From Duncaniella sp. (GTDB taxonomy: Bacteria; Bacteroidota; Bacteroidia; Bacteroidales; Muribaculaceae), in assembly GCA_029060405.1 (NCBI GenBank), contig JAIDUB010000062.1, forward strand, positions 1 to 51,917: DNA of 51,917 nt, written 5' to 3'. Shown in pieces: positions 51,827 through 51,917 of this stretch. Positions within the stretch are counted from its first letter, which is position 1. Each line of letters begins with the position of its first letter. A program made the translations under genes and the position numbers. Below the pieces are notes generated by a model. The model was not told the origin of the DNA, ran no database searches, and saw only the letters and a program-made list of their open reading frames with translations.

Positions 51827-51917
51827 ACACACCCGAGTGTGAGGGCACTGAAAAAGTCCCATCAAGTATGTGGGAGCAAGTTCGGAGGAAGTTTTTCGTC
51901 TGATTATTTGCGTACAT

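Larger units (their letters stand above)
51362..51917. other. Non-coding hairpin-chain and repeat region at the right end
   Basis: No gene is supported. It contains an inverted copy of the dispersed hairpin (51389-51415), another hairpin (51458-51478), a 44 bp direct repeat (51416-51459 and 51783-51826, one mismatch), and seven consecutive short-loop hairpins between 51547 and 51757. Open frames here read through the hairpins and have no family resemblance. Confidence 0.7.

Noticed and set aside
51657-51917. 86-residue open frame at the right edge, minus strand
   Set aside because: It reads straight through the hairpin chain and one direct-repeat copy; the frame is a result of the repeats. 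It could only be real if it continued past the window.

Overview
The window reads as chromosomal DNA from a gut-type member of the Bacteroidales, most likely a Muribaculaceae-like genus. That family placement is an inference. The signs are: many start regions with the Bacteroidetes -7 promoter box TAnnTTTG; flotillin FloA, an OmpA-type porin, a DUF1460 amidase and GHL10 proteins of Bacteroidales type; and large secreted proteins ending in a short 'NLQG...GVYV...K(I/V)VVK' tail like the type IX sorting tail. I found no rRNA, tRNA, CRISPR array, complete transposase or prophage.

Layout. 1-450 is non-coding and repeat-rich (hairpins, terminators, a 16-18 bp tandem repeat). 451-2793 holds a divergent pair: a secreted unknown and a GHL10-type protein. 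2814-10185 is a housekeeping block on the + strand: ispE, grpE, dnaJ, htpG, an AI-2E-type permease and der. 10169-18825 is mostly - strand envelope genes: PAP2 phosphatase, LTA-synthase-like sulfatase, OmpA porin, coiled-coil lipoprotein, rsmI, an acidic unknown and dacB, with one + strand DUF1460 enzyme. 19038-27145 is a striking three-gene secreted cassette: a repeat-built beta protein, a subtilisin-like protease and a 1203-residue protein made of three LRR-containing modules. 27232-34211 carries a DUF6582-like mini-protein, a small beta-barrel, an FKBP isomerase, a PHP phosphatase, floA, a PD40/TPR protein, a sigma-54 activator and an acyltransferase. A ~300 bp hairpin-rich element with inverted-repeat ends lies at 29291-29589.

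34.2-36.4 kb is an AT-rich accessory patch. It has two paralogous three-helix membrane proteins and a secreted unknown with a small upstream ORF, the last two bracketed by ~100 bp direct repeats. 36407-48236 is one tightly packed - strand gene series: ftsY, rimO, an isochorismate-synthase-like gene, two secreted SGNH proteins, an MBOAT acyltransferase, an AddB-like nuclease and hemW, with no internal gap above 15 bp. The MBOAT plus SGNH trio looks like an envelope polymer O-acetylation module. A very long inverted repeat built from telomere-like TTTAGGGATTAGG units separates ftsY from a divergent 831-residue secreted protein (48785-51280). The last 600 bp is non-coding and is a chain of short-loop hairpins and direct repeats.

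The most unusual material is the intergenic DNA: a dispersed hairpin family whose stems change but stay complementary while the flank CCCTAC is kept, the hairpin-mosaic element, the telomere-like inverted repeat and the terminal hairpin chain. Also notable are three genes whose -7 box ends exactly four bases before the ATG, which suggests leaderless mRNAs, and the secreted protease cassette.
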